Translations under genes and position numbers: made by a program
The notes under the pieces: model-generated
The model's database searches: none
Seen by the model: only the letters and a program-made list of their open reading frames with translations
Told to the model about the DNA's origin: nothing
NCBI GenBank assembly: GCA_028710415.1
Contig: JAQTUE010000015.1
Location: forward strand, 107,793 to 153,631
DNA: 45,839 nucleotides
Source of the DNA: Paludibacter sp.
GTDB lineage: Bacteria; Bacteroidota; Bacteroidia; Bacteroidales; Paludibacteraceae
Direction: 5' to 3'
Part shown: in pieces, positions 1 to 8,286 of the stretch
Numbering within the stretch: the stretch's first letter is position 1
How the letters are laid out: the number at the start of each line of letters is the position of its first letter

Positions 1-224
1 CGGTGACTAATAAAAGACTCATGAACTCCCTTCGAAAGACACTGCGAATGCCAATCGGTATTCCTGCACCTGAATTTGTTATAAACCTGGGCGCTAAAAT
101 TATTGGTACAGAGCCTGAACTTATTTTAAATAGTTCGTATGTAATCCCTAAAATCCTAATGGATTCGGGATTTAAATTCAGATTTGGAGAAATTGATAAG
201 GCACTTGCAGATTTATTAAAGTAA
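1..224 (+). CDS. TIGR01777 family NAD-dependent epimerase (3' end only)
   Basis: The window opens inside this gene; only the last ~74 codons are present and the open frame continues off the left edge. The visible part reads as the C-terminal DUF1731 region of the TIGR01777/YfcH group of atypical short-chain dehydrogenase/epimerases. Landmarks are the proline-rich 'MPIGIPAPEF' stretch, the 'SSYVIPKILMDSGFKFRF' block and an end on '..ALADLLK'. The NAD-binding Rossmann half is outside the window, so nothing can be said about the cofactor motif. The substrate of this family is not firmly established. The GTG at position 3 is only the first in-frame candidate codon and is not thought to be the real start. 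Confidence 0.8.
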   Translation, partial: VTNKRLMNSLRKTLRMPIGIPAPEFVINLGAKIIGTEPELILNSSYVIPKILMDSGFKFRFGEIDKALADLLK

Positions 225-329
225 CTTTGACCTTTCAAAAATTGTTACAAAATTAAAATTAGCTTGTAATCTATATAAATTCAAGTAAATAAGTATTAGG
301 AACGATTAAATGTACATTCTTGAATTTAA

Positions 330-513
330 AAGAATAGAACGCGGATACACCCAGATCTGGCGGATTAATAACGGATCTTATTTCAACAAGTTGAAATCGA
401 TTTTTCTATATTGATCAACTCCAACTTGTTGGAGTTTTAATCCGAATAAAATCTATTTATTAAAAGAATCCGTAAACATCCGCCTGATCAGCGAAAATCA
501 GCGTTCTATTCTT
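330..513. repeat. ~185-bp element with 13-bp terminal inverted repeats
   Basis: The spacer after the epimerase gene holds an element bounded by perfect 13-bp inverted repeats, AAGAATAGAACGC (330-342) and GCGTTCTATTCTT (501-513). Inside both ends are repeated CGGAT/ATCCG words. The middle has two tight hairpins: TTTCAAC/GTTGAAA (381-396) and a perfect 9-bp stem with a 2-nt loop, AACTCCAACTTGTTGGAGTT (417-436). No open reading frame of note lies within it. A shortened relative sits at 11396-11450. It could be a non-autonomous mobile element or a structured-RNA repeat; the sequence alone does not decide. Confidence 0.65.
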
Positions 514-585
514 AAAAAAAATAGGACATTATATCCTTTCAAGTACTTAATTGATCCATTTATTATAAACTTAAAACTGAATACC

Positions 586-1170
586 ATGGCTTCTGAAAAT
601 GAAAAACTATCTGCCGGCAACAAACCGGAAAACACTTCCAATGCAAAGACTGATAAAAAAGGTACTTTTGGAGAACTAGTCCTTAGGCACAAACTGGTTA
701 CTTTTTTAATTGCCTTACTGGTGATTATTTCCTTGTGGGCATTTGTGAAAATAAGCATGCTTGAAAATAAGTTTAAAAAGGATACCCTGAAACAAAAATC
801 GGATTATGAAAACAGGATAGATAGTTTGACTACCCGACAGTTGATTCTGTCATCAAAAGTCTTTTCTTGGGCCATACGGAGTGAATTGACCCGTGAGAAC
901 AAAGAACAGGTGAATCAGTTTTTTATGAGTTTCATAAAGGAACGCGGTGTCAATAAAGTTGAGTTTGTAAATTCAGCAGATGGTAAAGTAACGCTTTCGA
1001 CAAATAAGAAAGATGAAGGAATGGTATTTCCCAATCAGGTTGTCTTGGTTACCTCAGAGACTATAAACTATCGGAATGACTCTGTTTTAAGCATTGTGTC
1101 ACCGGTGATGGGATTGAACAATAAATTAGGTGTACTCGTCATTGAGTATAATCTTAAGCTGAATCATTGA
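586..1170 (+). CDS. Membrane-anchored protein with possible sensor-like extracytoplasmic domain
   Basis: I do not recognise a named family for these 194 residues. The N-terminal ~35 residues are hydrophilic and Lys/Asn-rich. One strong transmembrane helix follows at about residues 37-56, rich in Leu, Ile and Val, then a short charged coiled-coil-like linker (58-80). The rest is a ~110-residue mixed alpha/beta domain ending in '..GVLVIEYNLKLNH'. The pattern of strands around 'VEFVNSADGKVTLSTNKKDEG' and 'DSVLSIVSPV' resembles a small PAS/Cache-type fold, but that is inference. There is no enzymatic motif. The ATG at 586 fits the start of the hydrophilic tail. It stands alone, with a bidirectional terminator just downstream. 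Confidence 0.7.
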   Translation: MASENEKLSAGNKPENTSNAKTDKKGTFGELVLRHKLVTFLIALLVIISLWAFVKISMLENKFKKDTLKQKSDYENRIDSLTTRQLILSSKVFSWAIRSELTRENKEQVNQFFMSFIKERGVNKVEFVNSADGKVTLSTNKKDEGMVFPNQVVLVTSETINYRNDSVLSIVSPVMGLNNKLGVLVIEYNLKLNH

Positions 1171-1209
1171 TTTAGTTCGAATATATAAATCCTCAGGTAA
1201 CGCCAAAAG

Positions 1210-1244
1210 AAAAGCCCCATATTCATATTGAATAATGGGGCTTT
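1210..1244. terminator. Bidirectional intrinsic terminator
   Basis: An 11-bp perfect stem, AAAAGCCCCAT (1210-1220) and ATGGGGCTTTT (1234-1244), with a 13-nt loop. It lies between the convergent ends of the membrane protein (stop 1170) and the outer-membrane protein (stop 1249). The A/T runs on both flanks let it serve either strand. Confidence 0.85.
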
Positions 1245-1248
1245 TGTA

Positions 1249-4092
1249 TTAGTCTGTAGGTCCATGGAAACCACCTCTATCACCACCTCTGTAACCACCT
1301 CCGTCACCATGATCACGATGAGGACGATCACCACCTGGTCCGAATCGATCATCACGTCCTTCACTGGCAGGATTCTTAGAACCTTTAAATTTGTTTATTT
1401 TGTATGTAAAGCTTACCAAAAAGTATGAAGTCAACGTGTTGTAACTGCTAACCTGGATATAATTATCACCAATGCTCTGACGGATATTCAGTTGTTGGCG
1501 AAGTAAATCGGTTACTTTAAGTGCCAGTACTCCTTTATTATTGAATAATGATTTATCGATTGAGGCATTCCAGATCAATTGGTCCTGTACGCCAGTGCTT
1601 GAATAACCCTGGAGGGTTGTGTAATTCATATCACTTCCGATATTGATGTTGTAAGGAAGGTGAACAATCACATTACCACCGCCACTCCAGTCTTTTGTAA
1701 TGGATGCGATAGGTTTCAGGTTATTCAGGGTATTAGAATAACGGAAGCTTCCACGGGCACCAATCTCAACTAAATCGCTTGTAAAAGTAAGGGAGATTTG
1801 TTCCCTGCCACTATAACTTTGTGTACTGCTTAAATCTCCAAGAGGCAGATTGTCTGAATTCAGGATTTGTGCATTTAATCCAAGTGATGAATATCCATAG
1901 TAGTGGTCAAGTCCTAATGATGTATTGGTGTTGAAATGTAACCGCTTTTGGATAATTGGGATATTAAACATGACATTCCCATTGATATTGTAAGGCATAA
2001 AGGCCGAATTTACGGTCTGGCTGTATTGTTTGTGAGCTAAATCGTAGATACTGTTGGTTACCAGGGCATCCTTAGTGGTCTGTGCACTTAGGGTCGCATT
2101 GAACGAAGAAAAGGTACTGTCATTAAAAGTAGTATACATCATTCTTAAATTGTGACTGAATGACGGCTTTAAATCAGGATTACCAATTGTTTCGTTTAAA
2201 GGGTTTGAATTGTTCTTCACCGGTTGTAACTGGCTAATGCTTGGTTGGTCGGTTGATCCGCGGTAATCCAAACGGATAAACTTCTTTCTTCCGAAGTTAT
2301 ATTTCAACCTGCCTGTTGGAGAAAAATTGACAACGGATATCGGTCTGTCATAGGAATCCCCATTTTGGTAAATGCGGGTACTGTAAGTCTGCGATGGTTC
2401 TGCTTTCATCCCTAACATGGCATTGAAACTTTTATTTACATACCGGTAATTTAATTCCAGGGTTTCACTGTAAAACTTATTCTCAAAATTGTTACTGTAC
2501 ACTGAATCAAGCTGATTATAATGCCCTTCTGAATCTTTATTATATTGATTTTTATTCGATGTGCTGTTGTTGCTGCGGAAAGAAACAGAAGTTTCCAGGA
2601 AGTTCCTTAAGTTCCAGAGTGGTTCCACAAACGACATTCTAAGACTCATACTATAGGCATCCGAATGTGATTTTGTATACTGGTCAATTATGGTGGTTGA
2701 ATCAGGACGCATGATTCTGTTTTTTGAATAATTGAAACTTTCATTGTCGTTTTGCGATAATGAAGTATTCAGGTTGGCAGTGAAGGTACGTCCTTTTTTC
2801 GACATGAATTTATGACTGTAAATAAATCCAAGTCCACCACTTAATTGTGTTCCATTGCCGTAGTTTGAGGTATTTCCGATGCTGGTTTGAGTAGTGTCGT
2901 TAAAATTGGTATAGTTCCGTTGGCTATCCGAAAAGCTGCGGTTATAATTAATGCTTGGCTGGAATACGTATGTATTCACGGAGTCGGGTTTCCATTCAAT
3001 TTCAGTGCGTAGATTGGCTGAATAATTATCGTTATGGGCTGTGGTGGAAGATTTGTTAATATAAATCGAGTCTTTCAGATAGCTTTGACGTTGTGTGTCT
3101 GTAATTGATTCATTCCCTGAATGGTTTAGAGTAGCATCACCACCAATTTTGAGTTTTGGGTTGACACTGGTGCTGATGTTATATCCAATGTTTTGGGAGG
3201 TGGTTATACCACTGTTATTGGCAGATGATCCTCGTCCACGGCTGCTGCGGGAGGTATTGGTATTGTTTCCGCCTGCTGTGATAGTGCTTTGTGCTTCACC
3301 ATCGATCATATTCAGGAACATATTTCCATCATACCGTACATCTTTATTTGTATCCAATCCGGCACCACCATTTACATTTCCAAAAGTACCTCTTTTTCTG
3401 TTTGATTTAAAAGTAAGGTTGATAATCCGTTCGGTGTCATTATCCTCGAATCCCGTCAGCAGTGCCATGTCCGATTTCTGGTCCAGCACCTGTACTTTGT
3501 CAATTAATTCGGCAGGTATGTTTTTAGAAGCCATTTCCACGTCATCACTAAAGAACTTTTTACCATTCACGCGAATCTTTGTAATAGCCTGGCCGTTCAC
3601 AGTGATCTTACCATCTGTAGAGACTTCTACTCCGGGTAACCGTTTCAACAAATCTTCCACCACTGCATTCTGGGCAGTTTTAAAAGCTGTTGCGTTGAAT
3701 TCAGTAGTATCACCCTTTACCACCATTTGTGCAGCAGTACCTGTCACTTCTACTTCCTTGAGCAAGTGGGCATTCTCTTGTAAATGGATATTTTTTAATA
3801 TTAAATCCTTGTTGGCAATATTTACATTCTGAGTATAGTTCAAATATCCAACCATGCTCACAACCAATGTGTAAGGACCGGGTTTTACTTTATTCATCAT
3901 GAAGTTTCCACGTAAATCGGTCAGACAACCCTGGACGAACGCTGAATCTTTGACCTGTAAAAGCTTTACGGACCCCATTTCAATAGGAAGACCGTTTTTA
4001 CCGTCGAAAACCATTGCCTGGATGCTTCGTTGGGAGAAAGTAGATAAACTGATAACTGTAAACAGTGAGAGGAAAAGAAAAAATTGTTTCAT
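1249..4092 (-). CDS. Outer-membrane beta-barrel protein (CarboxypepD_reg + plug + OMP_b-brl type)
   Basis: About 947 residues. A signal peptide (MKQFFLFLSLFTVISLSTFSQ) is followed by a carboxypeptidase-regulatory-like beta-sandwich to about residue 100 ('GKNGLPIEMGSVKLLQ...VSMVGY'). Next is a TonB-receptor-type plug ('VVEDLLKRLPGVEVSTDGKITVNG'), then a long barrel rich in Asn, Ser and Tyr. This matches the TonB-dependent receptor-like proteins of Bacteroidota whose substrates are unknown. No susD partner is adjacent, so a SusCD-type glycan role is not supported. The last ~40 residues are an unusual Gly/Arg/Asp/His-rich tail. An in-frame TTG at 4122 lies inside the promoter -7 box, so the ATG at 4092, which opens the signal peptide, is the better start. 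Confidence 0.9.
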   Translation of the reverse strand: MKQFFLFLSLFTVISLSTFSQRSIQAMVFDGKNGLPIEMGSVKLLQVKDSAFVQGCLTDLRGNFMMNKVKPGPYTLVVSMVGYLNYTQNVNIANKDLILKNIHLQENAHLLKEVEVTGTAAQMVVKGDTTEFNATAFKTAQNAVVEDLLKRLPGVEVSTDGKITVNGQAITKIRVNGKKFFSDDVEMASKNIPAELIDKVQVLDQKSDMALLTGFEDNDTERIINLTFKSNRKRGTFGNVNGGAGLDTNKDVRYDGNMFLNMIDGEAQSTITAGGNNTNTSRSSRGRGSSANNSGITTSQNIGYNISTSVNPKLKIGGDATLNHSGNESITDTQRQSYLKDSIYINKSSTTAHNDNYSANLRTEIEWKPDSVNTYVFQPSINYNRSFSDSQRNYTNFNDTTQTSIGNTSNYGNGTQLSGGLGFIYSHKFMSKKGRTFTANLNTSLSQNDNESFNYSKNRIMRPDSTTIIDQYTKSHSDAYSMSLRMSFVEPLWNLRNFLETSVSFRSNNSTSNKNQYNKDSEGHYNQLDSVYSNNFENKFYSETLELNYRYVNKSFNAMLGMKAEPSQTYSTRIYQNGDSYDRPISVVNFSPTGRLKYNFGRKKFIRLDYRGSTDQPSISQLQPVKNNSNPLNETIGNPDLKPSFSHNLRMMYTTFNDSTFSSFNATLSAQTTKDALVTNSIYDLAHKQYSQTVNSAFMPYNINGNVMFNIPIIQKRLHFNTNTSLGLDHYYGYSSLGLNAQILNSDNLPLGDLSSTQSYSGREQISLTFTSDLVEIGARGSFRYSNTLNNLKPIASITKDWSGGGNVIVHLPYNINIGSDMNYTTLQGYSSTGVQDQLIWNASIDKSLFNNKGVLALKVTDLLRQQLNIRQSIGDNYIQVSSYNTLTSYFLVSFTYKINKFKGSKNPASEGRDDRFGPGGDRPHRDHGDGGGYRGGDRGGFHGPTD

Positions 4093-4119
4093 GTGTTTGA
4101 AAAATGATAAATTAATTTG

Positions 4120-4127
4120 CAAAAGTA
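4120..4127 (-). promoter_or_regulatory. Bacteroidota -7 box for the outer-membrane protein
   Basis: Minus-strand TACTTTTG fits TAnnTTTG exactly and is 28 bp upstream of the ATG at 4092. A clear TTG -33 element is not obvious. Confidence 0.6.
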
Positions 4128-4374
4128 TCCTTTAAACCTCAAATCTATGTAAAATGAAACAGATTTTCAATTTTAAACATAAAAAAATGCAAGAATGTCT
4201 TGTTCAAACTTGCAATAAGGTATTCACGGGAGTTAATATGCATATTGGACGAACTCCAATGGAAAAGGTTTAATGAAGCAGTAGAAAATTATCAAATAAA
4301 TTGATAGGAATTGTTTGAAGGATTTCAATAATAGTGATACTTCACAACTAAATTCACAAATGGTTACTAAATAA

Positions 4375-4413
4375 AATTAGGTTTGAACATCTTTTTGATA
4401 TTCAAACCTAATT
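4375..4413 (-). terminator. Hairpin, probable terminator of the GH28 gene
   Basis: A perfect 13-bp inverted repeat, AATTAGGTTTGAA (4375-4387) and TTCAAACCTAATT (4401-4413), with a 13-nt loop. On the minus strand it is followed by a T-rich stretch, so it best serves the polygalacturonase whose stop is 155 bp upstream on that strand. The rest of 4128-4374 holds no gene that I can support. Confidence 0.55.
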
Positions 4414-4459
4414 ACTAATGAAAATTTAATGTGCGATTCTTTTGATTAAAAGTAAGACA

Positions 4460-4567
4460 TTTAACTACTTACAATTTACTACTTTCTACCTACTAGTCTA
4501 CCCACTACCTACTCATTTCTCATTCCTCAAACATTTCAAACTCTTCAAACCTCAAACTCTTCAAACT
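4460..4567. repeat. Heptad tandem-repeat tract, 3' of the GH28 gene
   Basis: Degenerate 7-nt units run in register from 4460 (TTTAACT, ACTTACA, ATTTACT, ACTTTCT, ACCTACT and onward to TTCCTCA at 523-529). They then pass into TCAAACT/TTCAAAC words up to the stop codon of the polygalacturonase (4568). The same words occur at 33314-33355 and 10299-10354. Any reading frame across it simply translates the repeat. Confidence 0.8.
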
Positions 4568-5986
4568 TCATTCCTCAACGCTGTTCAGTTCTTTCCCGTT
4601 AATCAGCACATTCTTCAGGGTCACTTTCCCGATATTATTAATCTGGTTTGTTTGTTTCACTCCTGTAAATACACAATTCTCAAGGTTGATATTATCCACG
4701 CATTGTTCTCCCTTAATGCCGTCCAGCCATATGGCAAAGGTTGATTTCTTTGACGTGACATTCTGCAAAAATACATTTTTGATTTGTGGCAGGAACTTAC
4801 CTTCCCCTTCTGTATTGATATGATAACTGCAATTGATGGATAGGATGGCATCCTTTACTTCCCCAACTACAACGTTTCGGACATACACCCCTTTGGTGAT
4901 TCCTCCGCGGCTGTTATTCGTCTTTATCAGGATAGCCCTGTCCAGTTCAGGACTGCTCATCTGGCAATTCTCAATAAATATATTCCTGCAACCTCCCGAG
5001 ATTTCACTTCCCATGGATACCCCGCCATGGCCTTTGCGCATAAAGCAGTTCCGGATGATCACATTCTCAATAGGTGCATTGGCACGACGACCATCAAAGT
5101 CACGGCCCGATTTCAGTGCAATGCAATCATCCCCGGTATTGAAAGTGCAGTTTTCGATCAGAACGTTCTTACACGATTCAGGATCACACCCATCATTGTT
5201 TGGACCTTCACTGTTTACTGTCACACCGCGTACAATGACGTTTTGGGATAACAATGGGTGTAGTACCCAGAATGGTGAATTTTTGATTGTAAAGTCCTCT
5301 AATTTAATGTTCTTACAGTTGATAAAGCTGATAAATTGCGGGCGAAGGTAATAGCCTTTTCCCATTTGTCGTTTTTCAACAGGAACCTGCGTATCATTGT
5401 ATTTCTTCAGTTGCGGACGGCAGTTTTTGTCAAGCTGACTCGGGGTGCCTTTTACCCAGCCGTTTCTTGCTCCACCTTTCCATGGCCACCAGTTTTCAGA
5501 ATTCGCCTGTCCATCAAGGGTTCCTTTGCCGGTTACTGCAATATTCGTTTGTCCATCTGCATAAATCAGCGGGGAGTAATTGTAGCAATCGTCACCTTCC
5601 CACCGGGTTCTTACCACAGGCAGGTAATCATTGGGCTCAGTCGAGAACTTTAATACGGCACTCCCGTCAATATGAAGGTCCACGTTGTTTTTCATGAGGA
5701 TAGCACCTGTCAGGTATACTCCGTTTGTGATCAGTACCCTTCCACCTCCTTCCAGGCTGCATTTGGTAATGGCAGCATTGATGGCTGCTGTATTTAAGGT
5801 CATTCCATTGGCAATAGCACCAAAATCAACAATGTTGTAGACTTTATCCCTGAAAACAGGTTCTGTTATTGTTTTACTGATCGAATCAGCCACTGCCCAC
5901 GCAGCATTCTGTTCGTTGTTCTGGCATGTCCCTTTGATACAAAAGACCATTAAAAGGATTGCTATTCCTGCTTTCGATAATTTCAT
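4568..5986 (-). CDS. Glycoside hydrolase family 28 (polygalacturonase-like)
   Basis: A secreted pectin-type hydrolase, 472 residues with signal peptide MKLSKAGIAILLMVFCIKG. It has the GH28 right-handed beta-helix layout with all four signature blocks: NNDGCDPES (263-271), GDDCIALKSGRD (285-296), GHGG (319-322) and RAILIKT (350-356). The three catalytic aspartates of the family fall in the first two blocks and are present. GH28 enzymes hydrolyse alpha-1,4-galacturonic acid linkages, or related rhamnogalacturonan bonds; which substrate cannot be told from sequence. The signal peptide places it in the periplasm or on the outer membrane. It stands alone, with no neighbouring SusCD pair or other pectinase, and has its own -7 box. 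Confidence 0.93.
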   Translation of the reverse strand: MKLSKAGIAILLMVFCIKGTCQNNEQNAAWAVADSISKTITEPVFRDKVYNIVDFGAIANGMTLNTAAINAAITKCSLEGGGRVLITNGVYLTGAILMKNNVDLHIDGSAVLKFSTEPNDYLPVVRTRWEGDDCYNYSPLIYADGQTNIAVTGKGTLDGQANSENWWPWKGGARNGWVKGTPSQLDKNCRPQLKKYNDTQVPVEKRQMGKGYYLRPQFISFINCKNIKLEDFTIKNSPFWVLHPLLSQNVIVRGVTVNSEGPNNDGCDPESCKNVLIENCTFNTGDDCIALKSGRDFDGRRANAPIENVIIRNCFMRKGHGGVSMGSEISGGCRNIFIENCQMSSPELDRAILIKTNNSRGGITKGVYVRNVVVGEVKDAILSINCSYHINTEGEGKFLPQIKNVFLQNVTSKKSTFAIWLDGIKGEQCVDNINLENCVFTGVKQTNQINNIGKVTLKNVLINGKELNSVEE

Positions 5987-6078
5987 AGTGTTTCTTTTTA
6001 GTAGATTTCAGGTTGTGTTGAATTTTGTAAGTACTAATCACTTCAGGTACATTTCAGTTTCAACTTATTTTATCGGTG

Positions 6079-6086
6079 CAAATATA
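6079..6086 (-). promoter_or_regulatory. -7 box for the GH28 gene
   Basis: Minus-strand TATATTTG matches TAnnTTTG exactly and leaves a 5' leader of about 85 nt before the ATG at 5986. The intergenic 5987-6221 holds nothing else that I recognise. Confidence 0.6.
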
Positions 6087-6221
6087 ATTTGGTCTAATGA
6101 ATAATCATGTGGATTTATTTGCTTAAAATGTGGAGAAATTGAATGAATATAAAAAATGCATCTTTGAATGCCTGTTTTGTGAAATGATAATCTGCAATTT
6201 TAAGCGTTCATTGTAAACTGA

Positions 6222-6258
6222 AAACTCCCTGAGACATTTCTGCATCAGGGAGTTTTTT
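6222..6258. terminator. Intrinsic terminator, AAACTCCCTGA family, copy 1
   Basis: Stem AAACTCCCTGA (6222-6232) with TCAGGGAGTTT (6245-6255), followed by more T. It lies downstream of the DUF1016 nuclease gene on the minus strand. Near-identical hairpins recur at 7929 and 8253. Confidence 0.8.
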
Positions 6259-6262
6259 GTCA

Positions 6263-6304
6263 TTTGTCCTTTGACCTTTGACCTTTGTCTTTAATCTTTG
6301 CTTC
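6263..6304. repeat. Heptad tandem-repeat tract between the nuclease stop and its terminator
   Basis: In-register 7-nt units TTTGTCC, TTTGACC, TTTGACC, TTTGTCT, TTAATCT and a diverged sixth. On the minus (sense) strand they read as AAAGACA/AAAGGTC-type words, as in the tracts at 15304 and 40119. The tract fills the gap between the stop codon (6311) and the terminator hairpin. Confidence 0.7.
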
Positions 6305-6310
6305 AACTTA

Positions 6311-7324
6311 TCAGGTATCCTTTAAACCAATCTCTTTTTTTATTTCTTCTAGCAATTGACTTTCCGTAGGCAAGTATAATTGATACTGGCTTGCCATGAT
6401 AGTATGGTTATCCAGGGGGAGTGAGAGTCTTACCATTTCGTTGTTTTTACTGGTACAAAGCAATATGCCTATGGTGGGGTTTTCGTCGGGTAGTTTCTCA
6501 GTGCGATCGATATAATTTACATACATTTGCAATCTACCAAGATCTTCATGAGTAACCTTATGAGTTTTAATATCCATAATCACAAAGCATCTCATCAGAC
6601 GATTGTAAAATACCAGGTCAATAAAGAATTCATCATCTTCTACTAAAAAGCGTTTTTGCCTTGCAACAAAAGTATATCCATTCCCCAATTCAAGCATAAA
6701 CTGTTCTAAATGATCTATTAAAGCCGATTCCAGTTCTTTCTCATAATAATGAGGTTTACGTTCCAGGCCTAAAAACTCCAGAATCATGGGGTCCTTCACA
6801 ATCTCTTGCGGCTGCTCAGGCAACCGTTCATTGCGTGCCACTTTCATAACAGCTTCTTTGTCTGTACTCAACAACATCCTTTCGTACAAATTCGAATTTA
6901 TTTGCCTTTCCAGTTCGCGACCTGTCCAACCATTTTTTACTGACTCAAGTTCAAAATACTCTCTTTTATACGAATCTTCTATAGCAATTAGCATTTTATA
7001 TTGCGACCAATTCAATTGCGTCCGCACTGCGGACGCAATTGGGTAAGTGCGGTAAAATTGTCTGCTACGCTCTAATTGCCTCACCGAAAACCCGCTACCG
7101 TATTCCGGTTCAATTTCTTTTGCCAGTTCACGAATCAGGTAACTGCCATAATCCGCCCGATCTTTTCCCTGTTGCTCCTCATTAAAGATTCGCTCACCAA
7201 CTTTCCAATACATTTCTACCCGATAAAACTCTACACTGCGTACTGCCTGTGTACGTGCTTGTCCAATAATTGTTTTGATATCCTGCACAAATGACCCTGA
7301 TGGGATTCGACTGACTGTATCCAT
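6311..7324 (-). CDS. DUF1016 / YhcG-type PD-(D/E)xK nuclease
   Basis: 337 residues with the two-part DUF1016 layout. An N-terminal helical winged-helix-like half ('GFSVRQLERSRQFYRTYPI') precedes a C-terminal PD-(D/E)xK nuclease core. The core shows FFIDLVFYN (D236) and IMDIKTHK (D251, K253), then the helix 'EDLGRLQMYVNYID'. The family is a predicted DNA nuclease common near mobile and defence genes; its biological role is not settled. Length is typical. Codons for residues 95-104 (PIASAVRTQL) coincide with a perfect 27-bp DNA palindrome that also occurs twice upstream. It is transcribed alone. Confidence 0.9.
   Translation of the reverse strand: MDTVSRIPSGSFVQDIKTIIGQARTQAVRSVEFYRVEMYWKVGERIFNEEQQGKDRADYGSYLIRELAKEIEPEYGSGFSVRQLERSRQFYRTYPIASAVRTQLNWSQYKMLIAIEDSYKREYFELESVKNGWTGRELERQINSNLYERMLLSTDKEAVMKVARNERLPEQPQEIVKDPMILEFLGLERKPHYYEKELESALIDHLEQFMLELGNGYTFVARQKRFLVEDDEFFIDLVFYNRLMRCFVIMDIKTHKVTHEDLGRLQMYVNYIDRTEKLPDENPTIGILLCTSKNNEMVRLSLPLDNHTIMASQYQLYLPTESQLLEEIKKEIGLKDT
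7014..7040. repeat. 27-bp palindrome inside the DUF1016 gene, copy 1
   Basis: A perfect palindrome: AATTGCGTCCGCA, a central C, TGCGGACGCAATT. It lies within the coding sequence of the nuclease. The shared sequence extends a few bases on each side (TTC before, GGG after) when compared with the copy at 7769. Confidence 0.9.
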
Positions 7325-7646
7325 ATCTTAATCCTCCTTTTTTAGTTTTTTAAGGTGAAAGTTACTAAATGCATTATTACGATGGAACCATTTAAATGAA
7401 ACTGTTATGAGCAATATCGGCCGTAAGCATCCGTGCTTCTGTGCGTTCGAAATTGAATTATGAGTGAGAAATTGTAATCGGAAAACAAATAAGTAACCTT
7501 GAATTGAAATGCTATTGCCGTGAGGGTTATTATATTGAGTATAAAAAGTAATCACTTTCAGATAAAACAATAAATAGAATTAAAAAGATTAATATAATCC
7601 CAAATAATTTCGTTAAATTTCATGTTTATCCGGAATTCCCCAATCC

Positions 7647-7673
7647 AATTGCGAACGCAATGCGTTCGCAATT
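7647..7673. repeat. 27-bp palindrome, variant copy 2
   Basis: AATTGCGAACGCA, a central A, TGCGTTCGCAATT: perfectly palindromic. It differs from copy 1 by compensated changes in both arms, so pairing has been kept while sequence changed. Confidence 0.9.
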
Positions 7674-7768
7674 ACGATAGTGTTGTAGATCTGTATGATG
7701 CATTCAAATTGTGATAATAAAACCAATCTTGTTTTCTACACAGGTCATCAAACTATTTCCATAGATTC

Positions 7769-7795
7769 AATTGCGTCCACACTGCGGACGCAATT
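7769..7795. repeat. 27-bp palindrome, copy 3
   Basis: AATTGCGTCCACA, a central C, TGCGGACGCAATT. It is identical to copy 1 except for one base, which leaves one mismatch in the stem, and it shares copy 1's orientation and flanks (TTC before, GGG after). Confidence 0.9.
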
Positions 7796-7928
7796 GGGGA
7801 AAGCCTTTAATGTTGACTACTGCTAATGAAAACCAGTACTTTATAAGTGAATTCGCATATAAAGTACATTTATAAGTATTTTTGCTTATAATTCCGACAC
7901 TAATTTCATTTCAATTTATACCAACTAA

Positions 7929-7962
7929 AAACTCCCTGACACATTTCTGCATCAGGGAGTTT
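7929..7962. terminator. Hairpin, AAACTCCCTGA family, copy 2
   Basis: Stem AAACTCCCTGA/TCAGGGAGTTT around a CATTTCTGCA loop. About 60 bp of flank is shared with copy 3 at 8253, so it looks like a duplicated terminator region and not an independent one. No gene is obviously served by this copy. Confidence 0.65.
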
Positions 7963-8014
7963 CTTGTCTTAATATCGTAATGAAATTTATTATGCAATTC
8001 CAATAATAGTTAAA

Positions 8015-8101
8015 CAAGTCAAACACAGTTATAGTGAATTATGCACAGATAATCGAATTAATTCCGATTATCTGTGCATAATTTGCTGTTTTATTGACTT
8101 G
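8015..8101. repeat. 87-bp imperfect palindrome
   Basis: The core is an 18-bp perfect inverted repeat, 8038-8055 with 8065-8082, around a 9-nt AT-rich loop (arm motif CACAGATAATCG). An outer pair, CAAGTCAA (8015-8022) and TTGACTTG (8094-8101), extends it. It lacks a T-run, so it is not a standard terminator. Spacer 8102-8252 holds no gene that I can support. Confidence 0.75.
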
Positions 8102-8252
8102 CGATTCATTCTTTATGCATTAATATCTAACACAGCTTCTTCGTAAATGGAAAAAGTCTTTCAATATTATCATCTGCTTGAGGAAAAAGTAATTTACAAG
8201 CTATTTTACTTATTGTTCCTATTCCAATTTCACTACAAATTATACCAACTAA

Positions 8253-8286
8253 AAACTCCCTGAAGCATTTCTGCATCAGGGAGTTT
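8253..8286. terminator. Hairpin, AAACTCCCTGA family, copy 3 (end of BI-1 gene)
   Basis: Stem AAACTCCCTGA/TCAGGGAGTTT, 22 bp downstream of the Bax-inhibitor-1 stop on the minus strand. It is probably that gene's terminator. Confidence 0.75.

Larger units (their letters stand above)
7325..7928. other. Gene-poor spacer upstream of the DUF1016 gene
   Basis: No convincing gene. A possible 80-codon minus-strand frame at 7328-7570 has no recognisable protein features. The stretch holds two of the 27-bp palindromes, listed separately. A minus-strand promoter for the nuclease must lie here, but I could not find a clean TAnnTTTG box at a sensible distance. Confidence 0.5.

Noticed and set aside
3095..3832. 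Long plus-strand open frame of 245 codons
   Set aside because: It lies fully antisense to the outer-membrane beta-barrel gene, and its hydrophobic content is what the complement of that coding sequence yields.
1249..4092. SusC component of a polysaccharide utilisation locus with the GH28 gene
   Set aside because: There is no susD, the two genes have separate promoters, and the barrel lacks the SusC-specific features.
7328..7570. 80-codon minus-strand frame upstream of the DUF1016 gene
   Set aside because: Biased composition, no recognisable domain, and no promoter or conserved feature.
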